From: Burkholderiaceae bacterium
GTDB lineage: Bacteria; Pseudomonadota; Gammaproteobacteria; Burkholderiales; Burkholderiaceae_F
Length of the DNA stretch: 20,704 bases
NCBI GenBank assembly: GCA_013696665.1
Contig: JACCYC010000296.1
Span: 1-20,704 of the forward strand
Direction of reading: 5' to 3'
In this document: positions 1 to 8,175 of the stretch, one piece after another
Layout: each line of letters begins with the position of its first letter
How positions within the stretch are numbered: the stretch's first letter is position 1
Position numbers and translations under genes: made by a program
The notes under the pieces: generated by a model
What the model was told of the DNA's origin: nothing
Databases searched by the model: none
What the model saw: only the letters and a program-made list of their open reading frames with translations

Positions 1-173
1 CGATGGCCCTGGGACACGATGGCGTTGAGTTGCGCCAGCCGCTGCGTCGTCGGTGTCGAGCCCGTATCGGATCCGCTGACCCGGTACCCGAGGGTGAGCA
101 GCACTTCCGCGATGCCGCTCATGCCACTGCCGCCAATGCCGACGAAGTGGACGTGTTTGATTGCGTGCTTCAC
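1..173 (-). CDS. murC: UDP-N-acetylmuramate--L-alanine ligase MurC (N-terminal part only)
   Basis: MurC adds L-alanine to UDP-MurNAc, the first amino acid of the peptidoglycan stem peptide, in the cytoplasm with ATP. Only the first 57 codons are visible; the gene continues past the left edge. The reading begins MKHAIKHVHFVGIGG and continues with the SGMSGIAEVL segment, the Rossmann-type UDP-binding glycine motif typical of MurC N-termini. The start is a GTG at 171-173 whose bases overlap the TGA of murG (GTGA), as at most junctions in this cluster, so translation is probably coupled. Domains 2 and 3, including the ATP-binding P-loop, are outside the window. The identification is firm from the motif and from the position after murG; whether the gene is intact cannot be judged. 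Confidence 0.95.
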   Translation of the reverse strand, partial: MKHAIKHVHFVGIGGSGMSGIAEVLLTLGYRVSGSDTGSTPTTQRLAQLNAIVSQGH

Positions 174-1243
174 GCAGCCACCTTCTCGATCACCGCAGCT
201 ACCCGGTCGGTGGCGTCGGGGCGGCCGAGCGAGTGGGCGGCGTGCGCCATCGCAAGCAATCGGTCGCGTGTCAGCGTCGTTAACAATTCAGCCAGGCGCT
301 GCGCGGTCAACTCGGACTGCGGCAGATGGATCGCCGCGTCATTGGCCGCCATCAACTGCGCATTTGCGCGTTGGTGCGATGTTGTCGCAACCACCAGCGG
401 CACCAGAACGCTCGCCACCCCTGCCGCAGCAAGTTCCGAAACCGTGATCGCACCGGCCCGGCAGACGACCACGTCGGCGGCGGAGTACCGCGCCGGCATG
501 TCGTCGATAAAAGCGACGATCTCGGCTTCGACGCCGACCGCGCTGTATAGCGATCGCACCGCGTCGACGTGCTGCGCGCCGCATTGATGAACGACTTTCG
601 GCCGCAGATCCGATCGAATCATCGCAAGCGCATTCGGCACAGATTCGTTCAGTACGCGCGCACCGAGGCTGCCGCCGATGACGAGTAATTGGAGCGGTCC
701 ACTGCGAGTCGCGAAACGCTGCGCGGGCGTCTTGATCTGCGCAATTTCCGCGCGCACCGGATTGCCGGTAACCATTCCTTTGTTCCCCGCGCGCTCGAGC
801 GCGCGACCCTCGAAGCCGCACAACACGGCCGCCGCGACCGGACGCAACATTGAAGTCGACATTAGCGGCGCCGCATCTGAGTTCAGCAATATCAATGGCA
901 CGCCAAGCGTGCTCGCCGCAAGCCCGGCGGGAACTGCCACATAGCCGCCGGTGGAAAACATCGCGCGCGGCTTGCGCGAGCGGATCAACGCGCGGCTTTG
1001 CCACAGCGCGCGCAGCAAGTAGAACCCGCCCAGCAGTAAAGTTTTTGCGCCCTTGCCGCGCAAGCCCGAAAATTCGATCGCATCGAACGCAATGCCGCGC
1101 GGCTCGACCCACTGCCGCTCGAGCCCGGTGCGCGTTCCAAGCCAGCTCACCGACCATCCGCGCGAACGCAGCGCCTCGGCAACCGCCAGGCCCGGCATTA
1201 CGTGACCGCCGGTACCTGCCGCCACCACGATCAGGTGTTTCAT
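170..1243 (-). CDS. murG: UDP-N-acetylglucosamine--MurNAc-(pentapeptide) pyrophosphoryl-undecaprenol GlcNAc transferase MurG
   Basis: MurG transfers GlcNAc from UDP-GlcNAc to lipid I, making lipid II on the inner face of the cytoplasmic membrane. The protein is 357 residues, close to the usual length of about 355. It starts MKHLIVVAAGTGGHV, the first glycine loop of the GT-B fold. A second glycine loop (VIGGSLGAR) opens the C-terminal domain, followed by the UDP-GlcNAc-binding stretch CRAGAITVSELAAAG and then a conserved-looking SHQRANAQ segment. The reading frame is open 60 codons further upstream, but that part lies inside ftsW and is not MurG-like. The ATG at 1241-1243 overlaps the ftsW stop as ATGA, which decides the start. 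Its own stop overlaps the GTG of murC. Confidence 0.97.
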   Translation of the reverse strand: MKHLIVVAAGTGGHVMPGLAVAEALRSRGWSVSWLGTRTGLERQWVEPRGIAFDAIEFSGLRGKGAKTLLLGGFYLLRALWQSRALIRSRKPRAMFSTGGYVAVPAGLAASTLGVPLILLNSDAAPLMSTSMLRPVAAAVLCGFEGRALERAGNKGMVTGNPVRAEIAQIKTPAQRFATRSGPLQLLVIGGSLGARVLNESVPNALAMIRSDLRPKVVHQCGAQHVDAVRSLYSAVGVEAEIVAFIDDMPARYSAADVVVCRAGAITVSELAAAGVASVLVPLVVATTSHQRANAQLMAANDAAIHLPQSELTAQRLAELLTTLTRDRLLAMAHAAHSLGRPDATDRVAAVIEKVAA

Positions 1244-2511
1244 ACGCGTCCCCCGCGCATCAGCACGCGATTCTCGCGGTCTATCCGCAGCAGGATCGCG
1301 ATAGCGACCAGCGTCGACAGCAACGCTGAACCGCCATAGCTCATCAGCGGCAGCGTCAGCCCCTTGGTCGGCAGCAAGCCCGTAGCGACACCGACGTTGA
1401 TGAAGGTTTGCACGCCGATCCACAGACCAACGCCCTGTGCGACCAGACCCGCGAAGGTACGCTCGAGTGCAATCGCCTGGCGGCCGATTTCGAACGAGCG
1501 CTTGATGAGCCAGTAAAAGAGCACGACTACGGTCATAACGCCGACCAGGCCAAGCTCCTCACCGAGCACGGCCAGAATGAAGTCGGTGTGCGCCTCGGGC
1601 AGGTAGTGCAGCTTTTCGACGCTGCCACCGAGGCCGACACCAAACCACTCGCCGCGTCCAAACGCAATCAGTGAATGCGACAGCTGATACGCCTTGCCGA
1701 GCGCGTTGCCTTCGGACCACGGATCGAGATAGGCAAAGATTCGCTCGCGCCGCCACGGCGACAGCCAGATAACGAGCACGAACACCGAGGCCAGCGCAGC
1801 TGAAATTCCAGCGAAGAGCCGTCCGTTGACGCCGCCCAGAAACAGAATGCCCATACTGATCGCAACGATCACGCCGAACGCGCCCAGATCAGGCTGCAGC
1901 AGCAGCAGCACGCCGAGCGCACCCATCACGAATGCCATCGGCAAAAAACCCTTGGCGAAGTGATTCATGAAGTCCTGCTTGCGTACGGTGAAGTTTGCGG
2001 CGTAGAGAACGCACGCGACCTTCATCAATTCCGACGGCTGCAGATTCAGAAAACCAAGCGCGATCCATCGCTTGGCCCCGTTTACGCCCTTGCCTACTCC
2101 GGGAACCAGGACGACGACCAACAGTGCGAACGCACCGACGAACACGTAGGGCGCGATCCGCTGCCAGACCGCAACCGGAATCTGGAATGCGATCGCGGCG
2201 GCACAGAACGCAACGCCGATGGACAACAGGTGGCGCATCAGAAAATGCGTTGGCGTCACGTTGTATCGCGGCGAGTCAGCAAGCGAGATCGACGCTGAGT
2301 AGACCATCACCGTACCGAGCAGCAGTAATGCCACAACAACGCCGATCAGTGGACGGTCCACCGCCGGCATGGTGGCCGCACGCGCCGGCAGCGCGGGCGC
2401 GCTGCTGAGGCCTGTCAGCGAGCCGGCGAAGGCAAACGCACCGCCGCGAGGTTCGTGCGAGCGACGCCCGGACTTCGAGCCGCCGGCCAATCGCAAGATT
2501 TGGCTCAGCAC
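1240..2511 (-). CDS. ftsW: Septal peptidoglycan polymerase FtsW (SEDS family)
   Basis: FtsW is a polytopic membrane protein that polymerises lipid II at the division septum together with the transpeptidase FtsI. The 423-residue product has about ten hydrophobic segments, beginning with a strong one after residue 50. SEDS-family signatures are visible: GAKRWIALGF followed by LQPSELMKVA, then LPEAHTDFILAVLGEELG, and near the C-terminus LPLMSYGGSALL. The start shown is a GTG whose bases overlap the murD stop (GTGCTGA), so translational coupling is likely. It gives a basic, Ala/Gly-rich cytoplasmic N-terminus of about 50 residues before the first membrane helix, and E. coli FtsW also has a long N-terminus. 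An ATG at 2368-2370 (MPAVDRPL) would give 376 residues and is the alternative start. Confidence 0.95.
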   Translation of the reverse strand: MLSQILRLAGGSKSGRRSHEPRGGAFAFAGSLTGLSSAPALPARAATMPAVDRPLIGVVVALLLLGTVMVYSASISLADSPRYNVTPTHFLMRHLLSIGVAFCAAAIAFQIPVAVWQRIAPYVFVGAFALLVVVLVPGVGKGVNGAKRWIALGFLNLQPSELMKVACVLYAANFTVRKQDFMNHFAKGFLPMAFVMGALGVLLLLQPDLGAFGVIVAISMGILFLGGVNGRLFAGISAALASVFVLVIWLSPWRRERIFAYLDPWSEGNALGKAYQLSHSLIAFGRGEWFGVGLGGSVEKLHYLPEAHTDFILAVLGEELGLVGVMTVVVLFYWLIKRSFEIGRQAIALERTFAGLVAQGVGLWIGVQTFINVGVATGLLPTKGLTLPLMSYGGSALLSTLVAIAILLRIDRENRVLMRGGRV

Positions 2512-3986
2512 GGTTGTGGCGCCGATGCAAGTTCATGCACCGAAGCGGCGAACGCCTCACCACGGTGCACGTAGTTGCGAAACATGTCGAAACTGGCACA
2601 CGCTGGCGACAGCAGGACCGCGTCACCTGCGACTGCGTGCTCGGCGGCAAGCGTTACTGCGCGTTCAAGCGAGCAGGCGTCAAGCACCGGTACGTGCGCC
2701 AACCCGGTTTCAAGCGCACGACGAATCAGCGGGGCATCGCGCCCGATCAATACAACCGCTCGCGCATGCCGCACAAGCGACTTGACCAGGGGCGCGAAAT
2801 TCTGGCCTTTGCTGTCGCCTCCGAGAATGACGACAAGCTTCCTGTCGTGTTCCGACATGCCTTCGATCGCCGCTCCGGTCGCGCCAACGTTGGTGCCCTT
2901 ACTGTCGTCGTAATACTCGACGCCGTCGATCGTCGCGATCAGTTGCAGACGATGCGGCTCGCCCTGGTAACGACGCAGCGCGTGCATCATCGGGCCGAGC
3001 GGACAGCCGATCGCACGCGCCAGTGCAATTGCAGCCAGCGCATTCAGTGTGTTATGCACCCCACGAATCGCGAGTGCATCGACCGGCATCAGGCGGTGCA
3101 CAAGTAACTCCTGCGGCATCGGCTCCGCGCCCTTCTTGCGCCGGCTCGAAGCCGCCAGGTCTTCCGCCCACGCCAGCCACGCCACGCCATGCTCGATGAC
3201 GAGTCCATACGCATTGCCAGCGCCGGGCGCATCGGCGCCGAAGGTTGCAGCGTCGGGCACGCGAGTCGCCATCGCTGCAATCACCGGGTCGTCGCGGTTA
3301 AGGACTTGTACGGTCCGCGCGCCAAAAATGCGCCTTTTGCACGCTACGTAGGATTCCATCGTCGTGTGCCAGTCGAGATGGTCTTCGCTGAGGTTGAGCA
3401 CCGCGCCGGCGTCGCACACAAGCGAGCGCGTGGTCGCAAGTTGAAAACTCGAGAGCTCAAGGACCCAAACATCGGGCAGGTCATCGGCGATCAGCCGCGC
3501 TTGCAACGCGTCCAGAGCGGCGGGCGAAATGTTGCCGGCAACTTCCGCCCGCTGCTCCGTGGCATTGATCATCTGACCCACCAAGCGGGTCGTGGTGGTC
3601 TTGCCGTTGGTGCCAGTGACGCCGATGATCTTGGGCGTGTAGTTTCGTTCGGCCTTCAGTCGCGCGAGTTCGCGCGCGAATAATTCGATCTCGCCGACCA
3701 CGTCGATCTTGCGCTTGTTTGCCGCTTCCACGAGCGGCGCTGCCGCCGACGCGGTGGGTGAAAGGCCGGGGCTCAACGCAAGCAGTTGCACATCGTCGAT
3801 CAATGAAGGCAGAAATTCGCCTCCGATGAACTCGGCCTGCGGCAACTCACTGCGCAACGCGGCCAGACGTGGTGGATTGGACCGCGTGTCGGCAACGTGG
3901 ACGGCTGCGCCGCGTGCGACGAGGAAGCGCGCCATCGCAAGGCCGCTATCGCCAAGTCCCAGTACGAGTGCGCGTGTGTTGATCAT
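2505..3986 (-). CDS. murD: UDP-N-acetylmuramoylalanine--D-glutamate ligase MurD
   Basis: MurD adds D-glutamate to UDP-MurNAc-L-Ala using ATP. The product is 493 residues, longer than E. coli MurD (about 438). The N-terminus MINTRALVLGLGDSG carries the UDP-binding glycine motif. The ATP P-loop GVTGTNGKTTTT is at about residues 122-133, LELSSFQL at about 176-183, the lysine that is carbamylated in the family at about 217, DDSKGTNVGAT at about 360-370 and LLSPACASFDMF near 458-469. The extra length sits mainly before the P-loop (ARELARLKAERNY) and in a basic loop near residues 275-290. I recall such insertions from Burkholderiales MurD. The ATG at 3984-3986 overlaps the mraY stop (ATGA). The frame stays open further upstream, but inside mraY. 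Confidence 0.96.
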   Translation of the reverse strand: MINTRALVLGLGDSGLAMARFLVARGAAVHVADTRSNPPRLAALRSELPQAEFIGGEFLPSLIDDVQLLALSPGLSPTASAAAPLVEAANKRKIDVVGEIELFARELARLKAERNYTPKIIGVTGTNGKTTTTRLVGQMINATEQRAEVAGNISPAALDALQARLIADDLPDVWVLELSSFQLATTRSLVCDAGAVLNLSEDHLDWHTTMESYVACKRRIFGARTVQVLNRDDPVIAAMATRVPDAATFGADAPGAGNAYGLVIEHGVAWLAWAEDLAASSRRKKGAEPMPQELLVHRLMPVDALAIRGVHNTLNALAAIALARAIGCPLGPMMHALRRYQGEPHRLQLIATIDGVEYYDDSKGTNVGATGAAIEGMSEHDRKLVVILGGDSKGQNFAPLVKSLVRHARAVVLIGRDAPLIRRALETGLAHVPVLDACSLERAVTLAAEHAVAGDAVLLSPACASFDMFRNYVHRGEAFAASVHELASAPQPC

Positions 3987-5137
3987 CGGATCTTCAGCGT
4001 CGATAACCCGACCAGCACCAGCATCATCGTTATGATCCAGAATCGCACGACAACCTGCGTCTCCTTCCAACCCGAGAGTTCGAAGTGATGATGCAGAGGC
4101 GCCATTCGAAAAATGCGCCGACCACCGGTCCACTTGAAGTAAATCACTTGCAACATCACCGACACCGTTTCGATGACGAAGACGCCGCCCATGATGAACA
4201 GCACGATCTCTTGCCGCGTAATCACGGCGATCGTTCCAAGTGCTCCGCCGAGTGCAAGCGCGCCCACATCGCCCATGAACACCTCGGCCGGGTACGCGTT
4301 GAACCACAGGAACGCGAGGCCGGCGCCGGCAATCGCAGCGCAGATGATGACTAGCTCGCCGGCGCCTGGGATATACGGGAACAGCAGGTAGCGCGCATAG
4401 TCTGCGCGCCCTACCACGTACGCAAAGACGCCCAGCGCGGAGCCGATCATCACCGTTGGCATGATCGCGAGGCCGTCAAGCCCGTCGGTCAAGTTCACCG
4501 CGTTACTCGTGCCGACGATGACGAAATAGGAAAGCAGAATGAATCCGAACACGCCGAGCGGATAGGCGATGTTCTTGAAAAACGGCAACAACAGGTCCGA
4601 GCGCGCTGGCAGATCAATGGTGAACCCTTGCGTGATCCATTGCTGCATCAGCTCGCCGATCCGATCGGTCGATGGTGCAGCGATTGCAAACGCAAGGTAG
4701 AACGACGCCGCGAGCCCGATCGCGGATTGCCATGAATACTTCTCGCGTGCGCTCATCCCTTTCGGGTTTCCATGCACGACTTTCCGGTAGTCGTCGACCC
4801 AGCCGATCAATCCGAAGCCGAGCGTAACGATCAACGTCACCCAGATGAATCGGTTCGACAAGTCGGCCCATAGCAACGTCGTGATGCCGATCGAGATCAG
4901 GATCAATGCGCCGCCCATCGTCGGCGTCCCGGTCTTGGTCAGGTGACTCTGCGGCCCGTCCTGTCGCACCGCCTGGCCGATCTTCAATGCAGCAAGGCGG
5001 CGAATGACCAGCGGCCCAGCGGCGAGCCCGATCAGCAATGCCGTCGCTGCAGCCAGCACCGCCCGCAACGTCAGATACGAAAAGACATTAAATGATCGGA
5101 TGTCGCGCGCCAGCCATTCGGAGAACTCGAGCAACAT
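3983..5137 (-). CDS. mraY: Phospho-N-acetylmuramoyl-pentapeptide-transferase MraY
   Basis: MraY is an integral membrane enzyme that attaches phospho-MurNAc-pentapeptide to undecaprenyl phosphate, forming lipid I. The 384-residue product has about ten hydrophobic segments. Catalytic signatures are intact: the Asp-Asp pair in GWVDDYRK (residues 115-116), NAVNLTDGLDGLA near 213-224, the aspartate in AEVFMGDVGALALGG near 290, and the triple histidine in APLHHHFE (349-351). It is longer than the E. coli enzyme (360) because of a loop around residues 155-190, a feature I associate with betaproteobacteria. The ATG at 5135-5137 directly follows the murF TAG with no spacer, so ribosomes finishing murF could re-initiate. 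The stop overlaps the murD start. Confidence 0.97.
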   Translation of the reverse strand: MLLEFSEWLARDIRSFNVFSYLTLRAVLAAATALLIGLAAGPLVIRRLAALKIGQAVRQDGPQSHLTKTGTPTMGGALILISIGITTLLWADLSNRFIWVTLIVTLGFGLIGWVDDYRKVVHGNPKGMSAREKYSWQSAIGLAASFYLAFAIAAPSTDRIGELMQQWITQGFTIDLPARSDLLLPFFKNIAYPLGVFGFILLSYFVIVGTSNAVNLTDGLDGLAIMPTVMIGSALGVFAYVVGRADYARYLLFPYIPGAGELVIICAAIAGAGLAFLWFNAYPAEVFMGDVGALALGGALGTIAVITRQEIVLFIMGGVFVIETVSVMLQVIYFKWTGGRRIFRMAPLHHHFELSGWKETQVVVRFWIITMMLVLVGLSTLKIR

Positions 5138-6523
5138 CTAGTGCACTCCTTCGAACTGCTGCGTACTCAACGCCCGCACTACACGTTCCATTCGCATGGA
5201 ACGCGAACCCTTGACCAGCACCGTTCGGTTGGCGACGCCGTGGATTTGCAAAGCAGCGATTAACGCGTCGATGTCATCAAAGTAGCGCGCCGATTCACCA
5301 AATGCTCGCACCGTCTCGCGCGTCATCGGCCCAATAGCGAACAGGGAATCAACGCCGCACTCGCGTGCATACGCGCCGACTTCGTGATGAAACTCGGGCC
5401 CACGCGAACCCACCTCACCCATTTCACCGAGAACCAGCACCCGCGGCGATGGCGCCGCGGCCAGAACGTCTATCGCTGCGCGCACCGAGTCCGGATTCGC
5501 GTTGTAGCTATCGTCGATTAAAACGCCGTCGAACATCTTGAGCCTTACCCCACGACCATCGACTGGGCGCCACGCAGTCAAACCTGCTGCAATCGTCTCG
5601 GAGGGGATGCCGATCGCGATGCTGGCTGCAACCGCCGCCAAAGCATTACGCACGTCATGCAAGCCGGTCGCAGCAATGCGCACATCGATCAGACCGTCCG
5701 GCGTCGCCATTGATACCGCTGTGCCGTCGCCTGCATTGCTGAATGTGGCGGTCACGACAGCCGACGCGTCGATCGCAAAGTCGATCACGCGGCGCGTACC
5801 AGCAAACTGGCGCCAGACGGGAGCGCACGCATCGTCCGCTGGCAACACCGCGACTCCATCGTCGGACAAGGCGGCGATCACCTCGCCGTTTTCAAACGCC
5901 GTTGCCTCGACCGAACGCATGAACTCCTGATGCTCGCGCTGCGCGTTGGTGACGACGGCCACAGTCGGCTGGACGAGTCCCGCTAAATAGGCAATTTCGC
6001 CCGGATGATTCATTCCGGCTTCAAATACCGCAGCTCGATGATGCTTGGAAAGCTGCCAGAGCATCAATGGCACACCGATGTCGTTGTTTAAATTTCCGCG
6101 CGTTGCCAGTCGTCCCTTATCCCCATGTGCCTGCGCAAGTATCGAAGCAATCATTTGCGTCACCGTGGTCTTGCCGTTGCTTCCCGCGACTGCGATCACC
6201 GGCAGTGCAAATCGCGCCCGCCAATTCGCCGCGGCAAGACCTAATGCACGCCGCGTATCGGGGACGATGATCTGGGCGATATCGACGTCGACAGTCCGAT
6301 TGACCAGTGCTGCGCACGCGCCTTTTTCCTTTGCCTGCGCGACATGATCGTGGCCATCGAAGCGCTCGCCGGTTAGCGCGACAAAGAGGGCGCCTGTTGT
6401 TAGCGAACGTGAGTCTGTCGATACGCTGGAGAACCCGATCCGGCTGTCGCCCTGCAATTCGGTCGTGGCATCTTTAGGAGCAACCACACGCGCCAGTTCG
6501 CCAATGCTCATCAAAGCGCTCAT
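5138..6523 (-). CDS. murF: UDP-N-acetylmuramoyl-tripeptide--D-alanyl-D-alanine ligase MurF
   Basis: MurF adds the D-Ala-D-Ala dipeptide, completing the UDP-MurNAc-pentapeptide. The protein is 461 residues, close to the usual length. The substrate-binding N-terminal domain includes VSTDSRSLTTGALFVAL. The P-loop VAGSNGKTTVTQM is at about residues 112-124, followed by EAGMNHPGEIAYLAGL, the sequence VLIDDSYNANPDSVRAAI that is typical of MurF, and LVLGEMGEVG. The C-terminal domain ends with VLVKGSRSMRMERVV. The ATG at 6521-6523 overlaps the murE stop as ATGA. A second ATG four codons later (MSIGEL) is possible but does not fit the overlap pattern of the operon. The frame upstream of 6523 lies in murE and is not used. 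Confidence 0.97.
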   Translation of the reverse strand: MSALMSIGELARVVAPKDATTELQGDSRIGFSSVSTDSRSLTTGALFVALTGERFDGHDHVAQAKEKGACAALVNRTVDVDIAQIIVPDTRRALGLAAANWRARFALPVIAVAGSNGKTTVTQMIASILAQAHGDKGRLATRGNLNNDIGVPLMLWQLSKHHRAAVFEAGMNHPGEIAYLAGLVQPTVAVVTNAQREHQEFMRSVEATAFENGEVIAALSDDGVAVLPADDACAPVWRQFAGTRRVIDFAIDASAVVTATFSNAGDGTAVSMATPDGLIDVRIAATGLHDVRNALAAVAASIAIGIPSETIAAGLTAWRPVDGRGVRLKMFDGVLIDDSYNANPDSVRAAIDVLAAAPSPRVLVLGEMGEVGSRGPEFHHEVGAYARECGVDSLFAIGPMTRETVRAFGESARYFDDIDALIAALQIHGVANRTVLVKGSRSMRMERVVRALSTQQFEGVH

Positions 6524-8175
6524 GTAGCGCTCGCTGCACCGGCGCGTTTGGCAAGCGCTGCTCGCGCGTGCGCGACGTCCGAAAACGGCGCCTTGGATTT
6601 GCCCACGATCTGATAACTCTCGTGGCCTTTGCCGGCTATCAGCACTACATCTATTGAGCACGCGCTTGCGATCGCATGAGCAATCGCGTCACCCCGGTCG
6701 ACGATCGTTACCAACCCGCGTGCATCGCATGCGCCGGTAGCGATCTGCGCGCAAATGGCGCTAGCGTCTTCACTGCGCGGGTTGTCGCTGGTGACAACAA
6801 CGACGTCTGCGCCCTCGGCTGCCACGGCACCCATCGCTGGGCGCTTACCTTGATCGCGATCTCCGCCGGCGCCGAATACGACCCACAGTTTGGCGCTGCG
6901 TGTTGCACAACCCTTGGCCATTGTGCTGCGCGCTATAACAAGCGGGCGCAGTGCCGCTAGGGCCTTAGCCAACGCGTCAGGCGTGTGGGCGTAATCGACA
7001 ACAGCCAATGGTGCGTCGGGCACCGCGACTTGCTGCATCCGGCCCGTGGGTGCCTCGAGCTGAGGCAAGGCCGCCATTGCGCGCGCGAAGTCGATGCCGC
7101 AAGCGTGCAGCACGCCCAGTACGCCAAGCAAATTCTCGACGTTGAACTGTCCGACCAGCGGGACTTCCGTCGACATCGCCACCCCGTCCAGGGCGACGTC
7201 GAACGCGATCCCGCGCGCAGTCGCGCGGACGCGCTGCGCAGTCAAATGAGAGGCGATTCCAAGCTTAGCGGCAAAAGCGTCAGTAGCTTCGGCGCGACCG
7301 GCCACGCTGTACCCGATGACATCGATGCCGCGCTGCGCGAGCTTCAACACCAAACGGCGACCCACGGAATCATCGAGGTTAACAACCGCATGCGACAGCG
7401 TCGGCCACTCGAACAGCAGCGACTTGGCCGCTTCATACTGCTGCATGCTGCCGTGATAGTCGAGATGATCGCGCGTCAGATTAGTGAACAGCGCGACGTC
7501 GACTTTCATGCCGTTAAGTCGTCCTTGCTGCAGCCCAATCGACGACACCTCCATCGCCAGCGCCTGTGCACCCGCATCGAGCAGCGCTCGCACATCACGT
7601 TGCAGCGACACCGGATCCGGAGTGGTCAGCAAACTCTCGGCGAGCGCTTCGCCCGCAAACCCCAAGCCAATGGTGCCGATCACCGCGCAGCGGCGCCCAG
7701 CGCCCGTCAACAACTGCGCGATCCACTGAGTCGACGATGTCTTGCCGTTGGTGCCGGTGACAGCGATGGAAAGCAGATGCTCGCTTGGATGACGATAGAA
7801 GTCTGCCGCGAGCGGACCGAGCACCTGATCCAATTCGTCGACGGCGCGGACCGGAAGGTCCGGCGTCGAAAACCCGCCGCCACTGTCCCAACCGCGCGCA
7901 TCGACCAGTGCAGCGACTGCGCCGTTAGCGGCCGCCTCAGGAAGATAGTTGCGCCCATCAACCGTATCGCCGCGGAGTGCGATAAAAACGTCGCCTTCTT
8001 TCACCCGGCGACTGTCGAGATGCAAATCGTGTCGCTCGCTGAACACGGACGGAACCTTGTGGCGAAGCCATGACAGCGTGTCAGCCACGATCTGTGAGCG
8101 TGCCCGCAGGGCACTCGCGCCAAGCGTCGTGCCAGGCAAAAATTCCGCAGCGCGCTGACCCCCGGCCGCGCTCAT
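6520..8175 (-). CDS. murE: UDP-N-acetylmuramoyl-tripeptide synthetase MurE, meso-diaminopimelate type
   Basis: MurE adds the third residue of the stem peptide. The substrate-selecting motif reads DNPRSED (Asp at residue 464), and the DNPR form is known for meso-diaminopimelate-adding enzymes, so the wall should be DAP-type. The P-loop VTGTNGKTSST spans residues 139-149, TTPDPVSLQ is near 184-192, EVSSIGLQQGRL near 209-220, the lysine carbamylated in the family is K251, and VDYAHTPDALAKAL is near 393-406. The protein is 551 residues, longer than the usual ~495. This reflects an N-terminal extension of about 45 residues and a basic loop near 412-428. The ATG at 8173-8175 overlaps the ftsI stop (ATGA). 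If the true start were internal the extension would shrink, but no better ribosome binding site is evident. Confidence 0.96.
   Translation of the reverse strand: MSAAGGQRAAEFLPGTTLGASALRARSQIVADTLSWLRHKVPSVFSERHDLHLDSRRVKEGDVFIALRGDTVDGRNYLPEAAANGAVAALVDARGWDSGGGFSTPDLPVRAVDELDQVLGPLAADFYRHPSEHLLSIAVTGTNGKTSSTQWIAQLLTGAGRRCAVIGTIGLGFAGEALAESLLTTPDPVSLQRDVRALLDAGAQALAMEVSSIGLQQGRLNGMKVDVALFTNLTRDHLDYHGSMQQYEAAKSLLFEWPTLSHAVVNLDDSVGRRLVLKLAQRGIDVIGYSVAGRAEATDAFAAKLGIASHLTAQRVRATARGIAFDVALDGVAMSTEVPLVGQFNVENLLGVLGVLHACGIDFARAMAALPQLEAPTGRMQQVAVPDAPLAVVDYAHTPDALAKALAALRPLVIARSTMAKGCATRSAKLWVVFGAGGDRDQGKRPAMGAVAAEGADVVVVTSDNPRSEDASAICAQIATGACDARGLVTIVDRGDAIAHAIASACSIDVVLIAGKGHESYQIVGKSKAPFSDVAHARAALAKRAGAASAT

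Noticed and set aside
170..1423. Extended MurG start upstream at 1423
   Set aside because: The additional 60 codons lie inside ftsW and are not MurG-like. The ATG at 1243 gives the conserved N-terminus and an ATGA overlap.
2505..4307. Extended MurD start upstream at 4307
   Set aside because: The additional 107 codons are the mraY 3' region read in another frame. The conserved N-terminal glycine motif begins right after the ATG at 3986.
6985..8073. Open plus-strand frame of 362 codons opposite murE
   Set aside because: It lies wholly within murE, has no recognisable domain and has the Arg/His/Gln-rich composition of an antisense shadow in GC-rich DNA. The minus-strand reading carries every MurE motif.
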